64,000 bases of DNA from Actinopolyspora xinjiangensis (GCF_900104475.1 NZ_FNJR01000007.1:1-64000); one strand, 5' to 3'; positions 29,658-38,513 are shown, counted from the stretch's first letter. Notes: generated by a model from the sequence alone, not told the origin. Numbers and translations are program-made.

Positions 29658-30767
29658 ATGGAAGACGCCGCCGATGCCGTGGTGCCGCTCCGGCCCGGGT
29701 TCGACGTCCAGTTCCGCGGATTCCAACGCGAGCAGGTACTGGAGCATCTAGAGGTGCTGGAGAACCAGCTCGAACTGGTGACCATAGACCGCAACGAGTC
29801 GGCCCGGCTGAACGCGGACCTGCGCGAACTCTACGACCGAACCCGGCAGGAGCTGACCGAGACCCAACGGCGACTGCGGCATGTGGAGTCCTCTGAAACC
29901 GGCCTGCCCGCCGCCTCCCGGCGAGTGCAGGAGATGCTGGCGCTGGCCGAGGAGGAACTGCTGTCGATCCGCGAACAGGCCCGCCACGAGGCCGAGGTGA
30001 TCCGCAGCTCGGCCGAGAGCGAAGCCAACCGGCTGATAGAGCAGGCCGAGAACACCGCAGGTGAACTGCACGGGCAGTGCGAACGGCTGCTCGCCGAGCT
30101 CGAACGGCGTCACGAACGGTTGCACCGGGACCGCGCGCGGCAGCTCAACGAACTGCGGACTCGGGAACAGCGGATGCGCCGCGCCGTGCGGGACGCCTAC
30201 AAATCGCTGATGAGCGCGGCACGGCGGGACGCCGAGGAACTCGTGGAACGGACCAGGCAGGAGTGCGGCAGGCGGGAGGCGGAAGCGGAACGCCACCGTC
30301 GGGAGACCCTCGAGGAGATCACGCGGCACCGCGCGGAGCTGGAGAGACTGCGCGACCACGTGCTGAACACTCTCGACACCGCCAGCGACACCATCGGCGC
30401 CTCGGCCGTGTCGCTGCGCAACCCCCCGGAACATCCGGAGGACGGGCCAGCGGGCGAGGCGGAGAGGTCCGGGCCGAGTCCCGAGGAGGTGCACGAAGCT
30501 CCTCCCGGGCCGCGTTTCACCGCCGCCCCCTCCTCGGTTCCGACCCGGACGGAGTCCGTCGACAGCCGGACCGACGAAGCGGAGCCGACCTCCCCGACCG
30601 AGGTACCCGCCGTCACGAGTACCTCCGCTCCGGAACCCCGGGCCGGTGACCTCGAACAGCCCGGGGAGCAGCAGGTCGCCGCCGACAGCCCCGGTGACGG
30701 GGTCACGACCGTTTCCGGCTCGGCTCCGGTCCGCACGGACGGGCACGATCCCGCCGGTCGCAACTGA
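29658..30767 (+). CDS. DivIVA-like coiled-coil protein (copy 2)
   Basis: A 369-residue paralogue of the 27806 gene. 'VVPLRPGFDVQFRGFQREQV' and 'LEHLEVLENQLELVTIDRNE' align with copy 1, and the coil with 'AEEELLSIREQARHEAEVIR' and 'SLMSAARRDAEELVERTRQE' continues the match. The C-terminal 120 residues are Pro/Thr/Ser/Glu-rich and differ from copy 1. The ATG at 29658 follows ACAGGAGGATTCGAC, a strong site. The 168-bp gap before it could hold a promoter, but the order suggests one operon. Confidence 0.8.
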   Translation: MEDAADAVVPLRPGFDVQFRGFQREQVLEHLEVLENQLELVTIDRNESARLNADLRELYDRTRQELTETQRRLRHVESSETGLPAASRRVQEMLALAEEELLSIREQARHEAEVIRSSAESEANRLIEQAENTAGELHGQCERLLAELERRHERLHRDRARQLNELRTREQRMRRAVRDAYKSLMSAARRDAEELVERTRQECGRREAEAERHRRETLEEITRHRAELERLRDHVLNTLDTASDTIGASAVSLRNPPEHPEDGPAGEAERSGPSPEEVHEAPPGPRFTAAPSSVPTRTESVDSRTDEAEPTSPTEVPAVTSTSAPEPRAGDLEQPGEQQVAADSPGDGVTTVSGSAPVRTDGHDPAGRN

Positions 30768-30866
30768 GCCGCGACGAGCGCGACCGAAACGCCGGAGGGA
30801 CCCGTCCCCTTACCGGTGGCAGTGTGCTCGCGCTCCCGGAGACAGCAGAAAGGAAGGCCCGCGACG

Positions 30867-31343
30867 ATGCCGCAGGCACAACTCACCTTCCCGGCGATCG
30901 ATCTGCTCGCACTCGCCTTCTTGGCCGGTTTCGGGGTGGCCACCCTGGTGTTCGTGCCGCTGCTGCGACGAGAGCACCGGCGCGGTGGCCGGGCCGCGGT
31001 CCGCTCCCGGCGACGGGGACGACCGGAGGGCGCCACTATCTCCACCAGGACGAGCGCACCGGCCCCGTCTCCCCCGACTCCTCAGGCGGAGCCGCCCTCA
31101 CCGTCCCGGTCACGAGTCGCCGTGGCGGAGTCCGACACGGAGTCGACCCTGCCGGACGGCGAGGCGGGGGCCGGGAAGGACGACGACACCCGCGCGGGCA
31201 CGCTCGCCGAACACGGCACCGTCGGATCGGCTTCCTCCCGCTGGCACGAACGGGTTGAGCTGTGCGCGGCCAAGCACCGAGTACGATTCGGTCAGGCGCA
31301 GGCTCGACTGCTGAGCATCAGCGAGGAACTCGAGCTCGATTGA
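30867..31343 (+). CDS. Small membrane-anchored protein following coiled-coil copy 2
   Basis: A 158-residue protein with an N-terminal membrane helix ('IDLLALAFLAGFGVATLVFV'), a basic patch (RREHRRGGR), a Pro/Ser/Asp-rich linker and a C-terminal helix ('GQAQARLLSISEELELD'). The layout copies that of the 28887 product although the sequences differ. AAGGAAGG precedes the ATG at 30867. Function unknown; a membrane partner of the coiled-coil protein is an inference. Confidence 0.75.
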   Translation: MPQAQLTFPAIDLLALAFLAGFGVATLVFVPLLRREHRRGGRAAVRSRRRGRPEGATISTRTSAPAPSPPTPQAEPPSPSRSRVAVAESDTESTLPDGEAGAGKDDDTRAGTLAEHGTVGSASSRWHERVELCAAKHRVRFGQAQARLLSISEELELD

Positions 31344-31418
31344 CCGACGGCACGATGGACCTGCTCCGGGGCCGTTCGGGAGCCTTCCCCCCAACGTGGA
31401 CCGGCTCAGGAGTACGTC

Positions 31419-32561
31419 TTGACCACCCCGCCCCCGAACCGGAGGACCATCTACCTCGTCGGCACCACCGGCCACCCCAACTACGGCGACGAGCACATAG
31501 CCGCCTGCTGGCTGCGTCACCTGGCGGAGCGGGAGCCCGACGCGGAGGTCTGGCTGGACTGCCCCAACCCGGGCCCGAGCGAGGTGCTGCTGGGCGACCT
31601 GCACCCGAGGGTGCGGTTCACGGACACGCTGTGGCGGCTCTGCTGGCACGCGGGCTCGCAGGAACCCTGGCAAGTGGCTTCGTTCACCCGCGAAGCGATC
31701 CGCGATCCCGGCAGAGCCCCCCGTTGGGTGGCCGGCATAGTCGTGGCCGCCCGGGCCGATGTGGTGCACGTCGTCGGCGGGGGATACATCAACGGGATCT
31801 GGCCGCACCACATCGGGCTGCTCGCCGCGGCCGTGGCGATCCGGGAGCACTCCGGCGCACGACTGGCGATGACCGGGCAGGGGCTGATCCCGTTGCCGAC
31901 CGAGGCACGACCGCTGCTGCGGACGCTGTCGACACGGTTCGACGTGGTGGACGTGCGGGACACCCCCTCGCAGGACATGCTGGCCAACGTGCCGGGGATC
32001 ACCGCCACCGGCGACGACCTGTTCTTCGGGATCGCCCCGCACCTGTACCGGCAGGACGAATCCCTCGACCTCCCCGAGGTCATGGTCTGCGTCCAGTCGG
32101 ACCTGCTGAGCATGAGCGTTCCCTCACTGGCCGGTTTCGTACTGGAAACGTTGCGACGCTGGAAAGTCCCCTCCGAGCGGATCGGGTTCGTGGAGGGTAT
32201 GCCGCTGGTGGACCGCGAGGTCTTCGCGCTGCTGGAGCACGAGCTGCCCGGGGCCCGCTTCTACCCCTTCTCCGACATCATGGAAGCCGGGATGCCCGTG
32301 GACTCCGGACAGCGGTGGCTGTCCACCCGGTTCCACACGCATCTGGTCGCGGCGGCAGCGGGGGCCGCCGGAACCGCGCTGGCCGTCGACGCCGACTACT
32401 ACACCAACAAGCACGGTTCGCTGCTCGAGAGCGGCTCGGGGTGGTCGTTGAACACTAATCTGAGCGTTTCCTCGGCCGCGGAGCCCGCGGGCGGGTTCGA
32501 CCCCGCCACGCTGGACTCCCTGCGCTCGGCCAAAGCCGAGCTCGCGGCCAGGATCTACTGA
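31419..32561 (+). CDS. Polysaccharide pyruvyl transferase family protein
   Basis: A 380-residue GT-B-fold protein. 'IYLVGTTGHPNYGDEHIAAC' is the typical N-terminal loop (G..G..N.GDE), followed by 'ADVVHVVGGGYINGIWPHH', 'LAMTGQGLIPLP', 'VDVRDTPSQDML' and near the end 'LSTRFHTHLVAAAAGAAGTAL', where the conserved R-H lie. Family members add ketal pyruvate to cell-wall or exopolysaccharide sugars, or play related roles. The start is a TTG at 31419 with AGGAG six bases upstream. It lies 76 bp after the second membrane-anchored gene, so a role in the same envelope process is likely. Its last 7 bases overlap tenA tail to tail. Confidence 0.85.
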   Translation: MTTPPPNRRTIYLVGTTGHPNYGDEHIAACWLRHLAEREPDAEVWLDCPNPGPSEVLLGDLHPRVRFTDTLWRLCWHAGSQEPWQVASFTREAIRDPGRAPRWVAGIVVAARADVVHVVGGGYINGIWPHHIGLLAAAVAIREHSGARLAMTGQGLIPLPTEARPLLRTLSTRFDVVDVRDTPSQDMLANVPGITATGDDLFFGIAPHLYRQDESLDLPEVMVCVQSDLLSMSVPSLAGFVLETLRRWKVPSERIGFVEGMPLVDREVFALLEHELPGARFYPFSDIMEAGMPVDSGQRWLSTRFHTHLVAAAAGAAGTALAVDADYYTNKHGSLLESGSGWSLNTNLSVSSAAEPAGGFDPATLDSLRSAKAELAARIY

Positions 32562-33319
32562 TTCCCGCCACTCGTGCCGGTCGGGCCACCGACCGGGTCG
32601 TGGGCGTCGGGCAACCACGCGGCCGTGGGCCACTGTTCCCGCTCCCAAGCGCTGTTCCAGAACAGCCATTCGTACTCGCTACACCGCACGAAGGCGGTGA
32701 GCATGCGCCGACGGGTCTCCTCGTCGGTCCGCGCGGCCAGCCTGTCGGTGAGTTCCCTGGCACCGAGCACCGTGTCGGCGAACTCCTCGTCCGCGTAGGT
32801 CGCGATCCAACGACCGTAGGGGTGGTCCGCCGTCGTGCCGGTGGACTCCAGGATCGTGCTTCCCACGTGCTGGTACACCCAGAAGCACGGCAACAGCGCC
32901 GCTACCAGCACGGGGTAGGGCTCGCTCAACGCGGTGGCCCGCAGGTAGGACGTGTAGGCCAGGCAGGTCGGCGAGGTGGCCACGCCCGCCATCTCCGACT
33001 CGGTGAGTCCGAACTGTTCGATGTAACCGGCGTGCAGCTTGCGCTCCTCTGCCAGGGCTCCGTGCGCGCTGCCCGCCAGGAAGGCGGCATCGGCGGGAAC
33101 GTCGGCACGGGCGGCCGCACCGGCCAGTGCCTGGGCGAATCCGAACAGATAGCGCGAGTCCTGCACGATGTAGAACACGAACCGCTCGCGTGACAGGCTT
33201 CCGTCCGCGAGAGCCGTGTTGAAGGGGTGGTGCACGATCGCCCGCTGCAGTTCGGCGGTGTAGGCCCACGCCTCGGCGCAGAAACCGCCGGGGGTGGGGT
33301 CGGGGAGACGGTAGTTCAT
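32555..33319 (-). CDS. tenA: Aminopyrimidine aminohydrolase / thiaminase II
   Basis: A 254-residue all-helical TenA protein that salvages the pyrimidine part of thiamine by hydrolysing aminopyrimidines. Key residues can be seen: D54 in 'FYIVQDSRYLFGFA', the nucleophile C145 in 'ALLPCFWVYQHVG', 'YGRWIATYADEEF' and the glutamate in 'FVRCSEYEWLFWNSAW'. The length is slightly above the usual ~225. The ATG at 33319 has GAGGAAAAG upstream. It lies 219 bp after thiD in the same direction, and the thiD leader has a TPP riboswitch, so both probably respond to thiamine diphosphate. Confidence 0.92.
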   Translation of the reverse strand: MNYRLPDPTPGGFCAEAWAYTAELQRAIVHHPFNTALADGSLSRERFVFYIVQDSRYLFGFAQALAGAAARADVPADAAFLAGSAHGALAEERKLHAGYIEQFGLTESEMAGVATSPTCLAYTSYLRATALSEPYPVLVAALLPCFWVYQHVGSTILESTGTTADHPYGRWIATYADEEFADTVLGARELTDRLAARTDEETRRRMLTAFVRCSEYEWLFWNSAWEREQWPTAAWLPDAHDPVGGPTGTSGGNQ

Positions 33320-33538
33320 GTCTTTTCCTCCACTGGGGCACGGCTTGCTCGGGTGACCCGGGAGCCGGTGGGCGGCTCCGGGTCTCGGCCCGGCGGGGCC
33401 GATGGGGCGCGACCGGTGAACGGCCGCACACGTCTCCGGCGTTCCGGGAGCGACGCGGACACCTCGGGTGTTCCCGCCGCGTACGTGGCAGGGCGGCGCC
33501 ACCGCGCCGACCGGACTCGTCGGGAGGTCGCGGGACCG

Positions 33539-34360
33539 TCAGGGAAGTGGCGCGCCATCGACCGGCCACCAGCGGTGGAAGTGGTGCACCGGGCCGTGCC
33601 CCCGTCCGACGTCGAGCAGCTCGGCCGCACGCATCGCACCGGTGAGGTACTCCTTGGCCGCACGCACGGCGGAGGGCCAGTCGTGGCCCTGGGCACGCAG
33701 TGCCGCCGTCGCGGCCGAGAGGGTGCATCCCGTTCCGTGGTCGTTGCTGGTGATCACGCGTTCGTGCGAGAGGGTTTCGGAACCGTTCTCGGTGTGCAGC
33801 ACGTCCACGCTGGAAGCACCGAGCAGGTGCCCACCCTTGAGCAGCACCCGTTTGACTCCCAGCGCGGCCAGACGCTCGGCCTGCGGGGCCATGCCAGCCG
33901 TGTCGGTGCTCTCGCTCTCCCCCAACAGGTCCGCCGCCTCGGGCAGGTTGGGGGTGATCAGGTCCACGTGGGGCAGCAGCTCCTCGCGCAGCGCGCGTAC
34001 GGCATCGGCGGCGAGCAAGCGGTCTCCGCTCTTGGCGACCATGACCGGGTCCAGCACGATCTCGCGCGCCGAGTACTCGGACAGCACCGCGGCCACGGTG
34101 CGGATGATCTCCGCGTCCGACAGCATCCCGATCTTGACCGCGTCGACGCGCACGTCGTCGAGCAGGGTGCGCAACTGGTCGGCCACGAAACTCGCGGGTA
34201 TCCCCAGCACCGAGGAGACCCCCGTGGTGGTCTGGGCCACGAGCGCCGTGGTCACCGCCATGCCGTAGGTCCCGTGGGCGGAGAAGGTCTTCAGATCGGC
34301 CTGGATACCGGCTCCCCCGCTGGGGTCGGTACCGGCGATCGTGAGCACGTTCGGAATCAC
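33539..34360 (-). CDS. thiD: Hydroxymethylpyrimidine/phosphomethylpyrimidine kinase
   Basis: A 273-residue ribokinase-fold enzyme that phosphorylates HMP and HMP-P in thiamine synthesis. 'VLTIAGTDPSGGAGIQADLK' forms the substrate site, followed by 'DAVKIGMLSDAEII', 'VLDPVMVAKSGDRLL', 'LITPNLPEAADLLG' and the ATP/anion hole 'DHGTGCTLSAATAA'. The GTG at 34360 was chosen because the conserved domain starts at once. A TPP riboswitch lies 160-240 bp upstream. tenA follows downstream. Confidence 0.95.
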   Translation of the reverse strand: MIPNVLTIAGTDPSGGAGIQADLKTFSAHGTYGMAVTTALVAQTTTGVSSVLGIPASFVADQLRTLLDDVRVDAVKIGMLSDAEIIRTVAAVLSEYSAREIVLDPVMVAKSGDRLLAADAVRALREELLPHVDLITPNLPEAADLLGESESTDTAGMAPQAERLAALGVKRVLLKGGHLLGASSVDVLHTENGSETLSHERVITSNDHGTGCTLSAATAALRAQGHDWPSAVRAAKEYLTGAMRAAELLDVGRGHGPVHHFHRWWPVDGAPLP

Positions 34361-34523
34361 TGCTGCCCCTCTCGCGGCTGGACGCGCACGGGGGCGTGCT
34401 GACGGCGCACGTGGCTCCTCCACGGTCGCCGCGCGGCACGGCGCGAACCGGTCCCCGCAGCGTGGAAACCACCCGTCGAACGGGCGTGACGACAGCACGG
34501 ACGAGCCCACGACACCGCGACGT

Positions 34524-34600
34524 CCCTCCGCTAGTGCGAACTAGTTCAGGTTCTACGGGTCTCTCTCAGCCCGGCTCACGAGCCGGGCACCCCGCGTCAC
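34524..34600 (-). promoter_or_regulatory. TPP riboswitch upstream of thiD
   Basis: On the minus strand the leader reads GGGGTGCCCGGC, a hairpin, then GGGCTGAGAGAGACCCG, TAGAACCTGAACTAGTTCG and CACTAGCGGAGG. CTGAGA, ACCC and GAACCTGA are the THI-box core of TPP aptamers. It would lower thiD (and tenA) expression when thiamine diphosphate is plentiful. Confidence 0.93.
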
Positions 34601-34699
34601 TGACCGGAACGGCGGGCTCGGTCGCCGCCCCGCTCCGGCGGAACTCAACATAGCAGCGGAAGTCAACGACCACGGGAGCGACGCCGCTTCCCAGGCTGG

Positions 34700-34942
34700 C
34701 TACTCGATCAGGCCGACCGGAAAGCCGGGCAACAGGAACTCGCCCTGCCGCACCTGTTGGCGCAGGGTTCCGGTGGCGAGGGAGTGCACGTGGTCGCGCC
34801 TGCCCTCGGCTCGCACCTCGGCCAGCGGCTGCCCGGCCCGTACACGGCTGCCGTCCGCCGCCAACCACCGGACGAGCACCCCGTGGGCCGTCTCCGGGAT
34901 GCGGCCGTTCGGCTGTTCGGCGCAGTACAGCAACTCGGTCAT
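34700..34942 (-). CDS. Small biotinyl/lipoyl-like domain protein without the lysine
   Basis: An 80-residue protein that looks like a stand-alone biotinyl/lipoyl barrel: 'ETAHGVLVRWLAADGSRVRA' with 'GQPLAEVRAEG' and 'SLATGTLRQQVRQGEFLLPG'. In true carrier domains a lysine sits in the turn (E.DK...EV.AP..G); here the turn reads EGRRDHVHS, with no lysine in the whole protein. So it probably cannot be biotinylated or lipoylated. The ATG at 34942 has CCGGAGG six bases upstream. Function unknown. Confidence 0.65.
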   Translation of the reverse strand: MTELLYCAEQPNGRIPETAHGVLVRWLAADGSRVRAGQPLAEVRAEGRRDHVHSLATGTLRQQVRQGEFLLPGFPVGLIE

Positions 34943-35241
34943 CCATCGCCTCCGGATACCCAACGTGCGGCGCGTCGGTCGGTCGCTGACCTCTCCGACC
35001 GACGGGTACCTTCGAGAGGAGCAGCCTCCAGAACGCACTGGTCCGGACGCAACACCCGCGGAACCGGCGTGGCGGAGGCGAGCGCACCATCGAAGGACCA
35101 CGTCGTACGAGACGGTTCCGCCATTTCCGGACACCGGTGAGACCCGCGCCGACGACAGTGGGTGGGCGAGTTTCGTCACACCGACCCCTCACCGGGCCGA
35201 ACGGCCGTTCCGGGACGATGAGCCGACGGAAGGTGGCGGAC
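34943..35241. other. About 300 bp divergent intergenic region
   Basis: No gene supported. A 9-bp hairpin, GTCGGTCGG (34974-34982) and CCGACCGAC (34995-35003), lies close to the leftward gene and might be a regulatory site. Confidence 0.4.
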
Positions 35242-35247
35242 TAGAGT
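35242..35247 (+). promoter_or_regulatory. -10 box TAGAGT of a leaderless transcript
   Basis: TAGAGT ends seven bases before the ATG at 35255, the spacing expected if transcription begins at the start codon. No good ribosome site is present, which supports a leaderless mRNA. Confidence 0.5.
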
Positions 35248-35254
35248 TGGGGCA

Positions 35255-35989
35255 ATGAACAGCACTACCGAGGTACTCAGCACCCGCTCCGGGCGGACAT
35301 CCGGTCAGGACCCGGCCGAGGTGTGGGCGCCGCTGGCGGAACTCGCCGAAGCGGCCGCCGCGAGGACTAGCGGCTCCACGGTCGCGATCAACCGTGGTTT
35401 CGACCGCAAGGCGCGGGAACGCGCCCGAGCGCTACGGCAACTGCTCGAGGAGCGCGGCGTGCACGCCACCGAGATCACCCCGGCACCGGACAGCGAGGAG
35501 CTGCTCGCCGACAGCAGCGTCGACTCGGTGATCAACCTGGTGGGTACGGGCTCCTGGCAGCCCTACCGGCTGGCAGCCAAGGAAGGCGCCGAACTGCTGG
35601 CACCGCGCCCCGAGGAGGGGGAAGCCGGCGAGAGCCTGCGACGCGACGTCATCGCCATGAGCCGCCAGGACTCGAGCAGGGACGCCGCGCTGAGCAGGGT
35701 CGTCGTCCTACCGGAGAACGCGACCGAGGGCAGCATCACGCTCAACCGCGGTGGTGAGCCGCTGTCCATCCCGGGCGGCCAGGTGACCATCACGCTGCAC
35801 GAGGGGCAGCTGGACGTCCGGATCGAGGGCCCCTCCTACTCCGAGCAGCACTTCACCGCCGACCGGTTGAGCGTGGAGACGCACGGTGGCCCGCACCGAC
35901 TGATCCGCGACGAGATGCCGATCGCGGAGTTCGAGGGCTCACTGGATTTCATCTGCGAGCGGGACGGGCTGGTCGTCCGGTCGGTCTGA
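35255..35989 (+). CDS. Conserved-looking protein of unknown function
   Basis: A 244-residue soluble protein. The N-terminal half has an alpha/beta pattern ('STVAINRGFDRKARERARAL', then 'SVDSVINLVGTGSWQPYRLA'), which recalls the small nucleotide-binding domain of lipid or NAD kinases but lacks a clear GGDGT motif. The C-terminal half is strand-rich ('SITLNRGGEPLSIPGG', 'VTITLHEGQLDVRIEG', 'EFEGSLDFICERDGLVVRSV'). I do not recognise the family. The ATG at 35255 lies seven bases after a TAGAGT -10 box. Confidence 0.7.
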   Translation: MNSTTEVLSTRSGRTSGQDPAEVWAPLAELAEAAAARTSGSTVAINRGFDRKARERARALRQLLEERGVHATEITPAPDSEELLADSSVDSVINLVGTGSWQPYRLAAKEGAELLAPRPEEGEAGESLRRDVIAMSRQDSSRDAALSRVVVLPENATEGSITLNRGGEPLSIPGGQVTITLHEGQLDVRIEGPSYSEQHFTADRLSVETHGGPHRLIRDEMPIAEFEGSLDFICERDGLVVRSV

Positions 35990-36148
35990 TCTTCTCCCAC
36001 TCCGTGGCCGGCGGGTCGAGGCAGCGCGGGGGTCCGGCGAACTTTCCGCCGTCCCGCTGCCTCCCCGCTCCACCGGGCGGCGTGGTCCTGAGCAGGACGA
36101 GGAGCCGCCACTACCGAGATTCTTCGCCTTCGTGCGGGCAGGGCCCGA

Positions 36149-36553
36149 TCAGCGGGTCCGCCGCCCGAGGACGCGGCTGCCCGCCGTGGCGATCCCGGCG
36201 ACGGCGAGCGCGGGCACCGCCAGCGCCAGTGGCGCCGACGTTCCGGGCGCCACGATGTTGAACAGGCTCCAGAGCGCTACGCACACCGCCGCGCACGCCC
36301 CCAGCAACGCGGTGATCGTCAACAGCCGACGACGCCGCGGCAGCTCCGGCAGTCTCGCGCGGGCGTGGGCGGGCAGTCGAACCACGGTCACCGCGACGGG
36401 AAGTACCGCCGCGGCCAGGATCAGCAACCCCAGCAACGAGTCAGCCCGTCGTGACGAGCCGCCGACCGCGATCAGCAGTGCCACCGTGCCGACGGCGAGG
36501 ACCAGCAGGGCCCGGTCGAGAACCCGCCACAGCCGCGCGTCGTAACCACTCAC
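36149..36553 (-). CDS. Small polytopic membrane protein
   Basis: A 134-residue protein with four hydrophobic helices: 'VLDRALLVLAVGTVALLIAV', 'LLGLLILAAAVLPVAVTVV', 'LLTITALLGACAAVCVALW' and 'LALAVPALAVAGIATAG'. Short basic loops and a basic tail (SRVLGRRTR). No family recognised. The GTG at 36553 begins the folded part; an upstream extension would run into the operator region. It is divergent from the acyl-CoA synthetase, with a palindrome between them. Confidence 0.6.
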   Translation of the reverse strand: MSGYDARLWRVLDRALLVLAVGTVALLIAVGGSSRRADSLLGLLILAAAVLPVAVTVVRLPAHARARLPELPRRRRLLTITALLGACAAVCVALWSLFNIVAPGTSAPLALAVPALAVAGIATAGSRVLGRRTR

Positions 36554-36634
36554 TCCACTGAGTGTGCCACTCGATCGCGCGTTCGGGAGATTCGTGACGC
36601 GACTCCCCTTCCTTCGAGACATCACACCAGGCAT

Positions 36635-36654
36635 TATCTACTCACCAGTAGATA
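36635..36654. promoter_or_regulatory. Perfect palindromic operator (TetR-like)
   Basis: TATCTACT and AGTAGATA are exact inverted repeats with a CACC spacer. The site lies 18 bp upstream of the acyl-CoA synthetase start, between two divergent genes. The size and position fit a TetR-family repressor such as those controlling fatty-acid degradation genes. No regulator gene is adjacent. Confidence 0.7.
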
Positions 36655-36671
36655 GATTTGCGAGGTGCCGT

Positions 36672-38387
36672 GTGACGAGCGAGCGGACCCCCGAGAGCCC
36701 GCCCCGGACCCCGTTCTCCGGGACAGCCGCCAGACGTCGACGCCAGCGAGCCGGTGACGGCGCGCTCGCGCGCTGGGCCGAGCGCCGAGCTCCGCTGCTG
36801 CTCGATGTGCTGACCCTGATCCGACAGGGTGTCGTCCGCCCGATGCGTCCCGACAAGCTGCTGCGGATCGCGCTGGCCTACCGCCGCTGGGGAATCGCGA
36901 TCCCCCTGGGATACGCGGTCGGGGCGATACGCCACCCCGACCGGCCCGCCGTGATCGACGAACGCGGCGCGCTGAGCTTCGCGGAGGTGGAACAACGCAC
37001 CACCCGGCTGGCGAACGGGTTGCGCGGATACGGCGTGGAGTCCGGCTCCAGGGTGGCGATCCTGTGCCGGAACCACCACGGTTTCGTCGAGGCGCTGCTC
37101 GCGACGAGCAAGCTGGGCGCCGACGCCGTGCTGCTCAACACCGGCATGAGCGCCGAACAGCTCTCGGCGGTACTGGCCGAACAGCGCGTGGTCTCGGTGA
37201 TCTCCGACGCCGAGTTCGCCGAGGAACTCACCCTGCCCGAAGGTGTGGAACCGCTGGTGAGCTGGACCGAGGGCACAACCAGCCGTCCAACGCTGGAGCA
37301 ACTCATCGGACGCTCCCCGGCCACCCCCCTACCCCGGCGCCCCAGGCACGGCCGCATGATCGTACTGACCTCCGGGACCACCGGCACCCCCAAGGGGGCG
37401 AGGCGCCCCGACCCGCCGAGCCTGAGCCCCGCGACGACGATCATCTCCCGGGTCCCGCTGCGCAGCGGTGAACGGATGCTGGTCTGCGCACCGATGTTCC
37501 ACACCTGGGGTCTCGCCGCGTTTCAGCTGGGCACGGTCCTCGGTGCCACTCTGGTGCTGCGTCGGGGATTCGACCCGCAGCAGACTCTCGCCGCGCTGCA
37601 GCGGCACAGGTGCGGCGCGATGTTCGCGGTACCGGTGATGCTGCAGCGAATCCTGGAACTGCCCGAGGAACAACGCCACAACTACGACCACCGCGCGCTG
37701 CGGATCGTGGCCTGCAGCGGTTCGGCGTTGTCCGGCACCCTCGCCGCCGAGTTCCAAGAGGCCTTCGGTCCGGTGCTGTACAACTTCTACGGGTCGACCG
37801 AGGCATCCTGGGTCAGCATCGCCGATCCACGGGACCTGCGCGATGCCCCCGGTACGGCGGGCAGACCACCACGCGGGACCATCCTCCGGATTCTGGACGA
37901 GGACGGTTCCCCGGTGCCGACCGGCGAGACCGGAGGCGTGCACGTCGGCAACGACATGCTGTTCGAGGGCTACACCAACGGCAAGGAGGTCAGGCGCCGC
38001 GACGGGTTGATGCCCACCGGTGATCTCGGCCGCCTCGACGAACGAGGACGGCTGTTCATCGTCGGCCGGGCCGACGACATGATCGTCTCCGGCGGGGAGA
38101 ACGTCTACCCCAAGGAGACCGAAGACGTGATCGCCGCGTTCGAGGAAGTGCGCGAAGTGGCCGTCACCGGCGTCGAGGACGCGAAGCACGGACAGCGGTT
38201 GGCCGCCTTCGTCGTCCCGCACGAGGGGTACGAGCTGGACGAGGACACCGTGCGGGACCGGGTGCGGGAGAAGCTCTCCGCGTTCGCCCGCCCCCGCGAC
38301 GTGGTCTTTCTGGACGAACTCCCCAGGAACGCCACCGGAAAGGTCGTCCCGAACCGGCTGCCGCAACGCCCCCCGTCATCGAGCTGA
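36672..38387 (+). CDS. Acyl-CoA synthetase (AMP-binding)
   Basis: A 571-residue adenylate-forming enzyme that activates a carboxylic acid, probably a fatty acid, with ATP and CoA. The P-loop motif A3 is 'MIVLTSGTTGTPKGAR'; others are 'MFHTWGLAAFQLG', 'LYNFYGSTEASWVS' (A5), 'PTGDLGRLDERGRLFIVGR' (A7/A8) and 'ELPRNATGKVVPN' (A10 catalytic lysine). An N-terminal basic region (residues 1-70) precedes the domain. The GTG at 36672 lies in frame after GAGG. A perfect palindrome upstream suggests repression by a TetR-type regulator. Confidence 0.92.
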   Translation: MTSERTPESPPRTPFSGTAARRRRQRAGDGALARWAERRAPLLLDVLTLIRQGVVRPMRPDKLLRIALAYRRWGIAIPLGYAVGAIRHPDRPAVIDERGALSFAEVEQRTTRLANGLRGYGVESGSRVAILCRNHHGFVEALLATSKLGADAVLLNTGMSAEQLSAVLAEQRVVSVISDAEFAEELTLPEGVEPLVSWTEGTTSRPTLEQLIGRSPATPLPRRPRHGRMIVLTSGTTGTPKGARRPDPPSLSPATTIISRVPLRSGERMLVCAPMFHTWGLAAFQLGTVLGATLVLRRGFDPQQTLAALQRHRCGAMFAVPVMLQRILELPEEQRHNYDHRALRIVACSGSALSGTLAAEFQEAFGPVLYNFYGSTEASWVSIADPRDLRDAPGTAGRPPRGTILRILDEDGSPVPTGETGGVHVGNDMLFEGYTNGKEVRRRDGLMPTGDLGRLDERGRLFIVGRADDMIVSGGENVYPKETEDVIAAFEEVREVAVTGVEDAKHGQRLAAFVVPHEGYELDEDTVRDRVREKLSAFARPRDVVFLDELPRNATGKVVPNRLPQRPPSSS

Positions 38388-38500
38388 GTTCCGGGCCCGC
38401 CGGACGCGGGATATCCGAGTTCGGCGGGTGGCGAGCGCACGGCACGATCGGGGGAAGTGGCGACACACCAGCGGCTTAGCGTGCACCCACCGTGGCGCGT

Positions 38501-38506
38501 TAGGCT
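38501..38506 (+). promoter_or_regulatory. -10 box TAGGCT of orn
   Basis: TAGGCT ends seven bases before the GTG at 38514, the same spacing as at 35242 (TAGAGT) and similar to 48857 (TAGCCT). It suggests leaderless transcription and helps to decide the start codon. Confidence 0.5.
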
Positions 38507-38513
38507 AATGACG

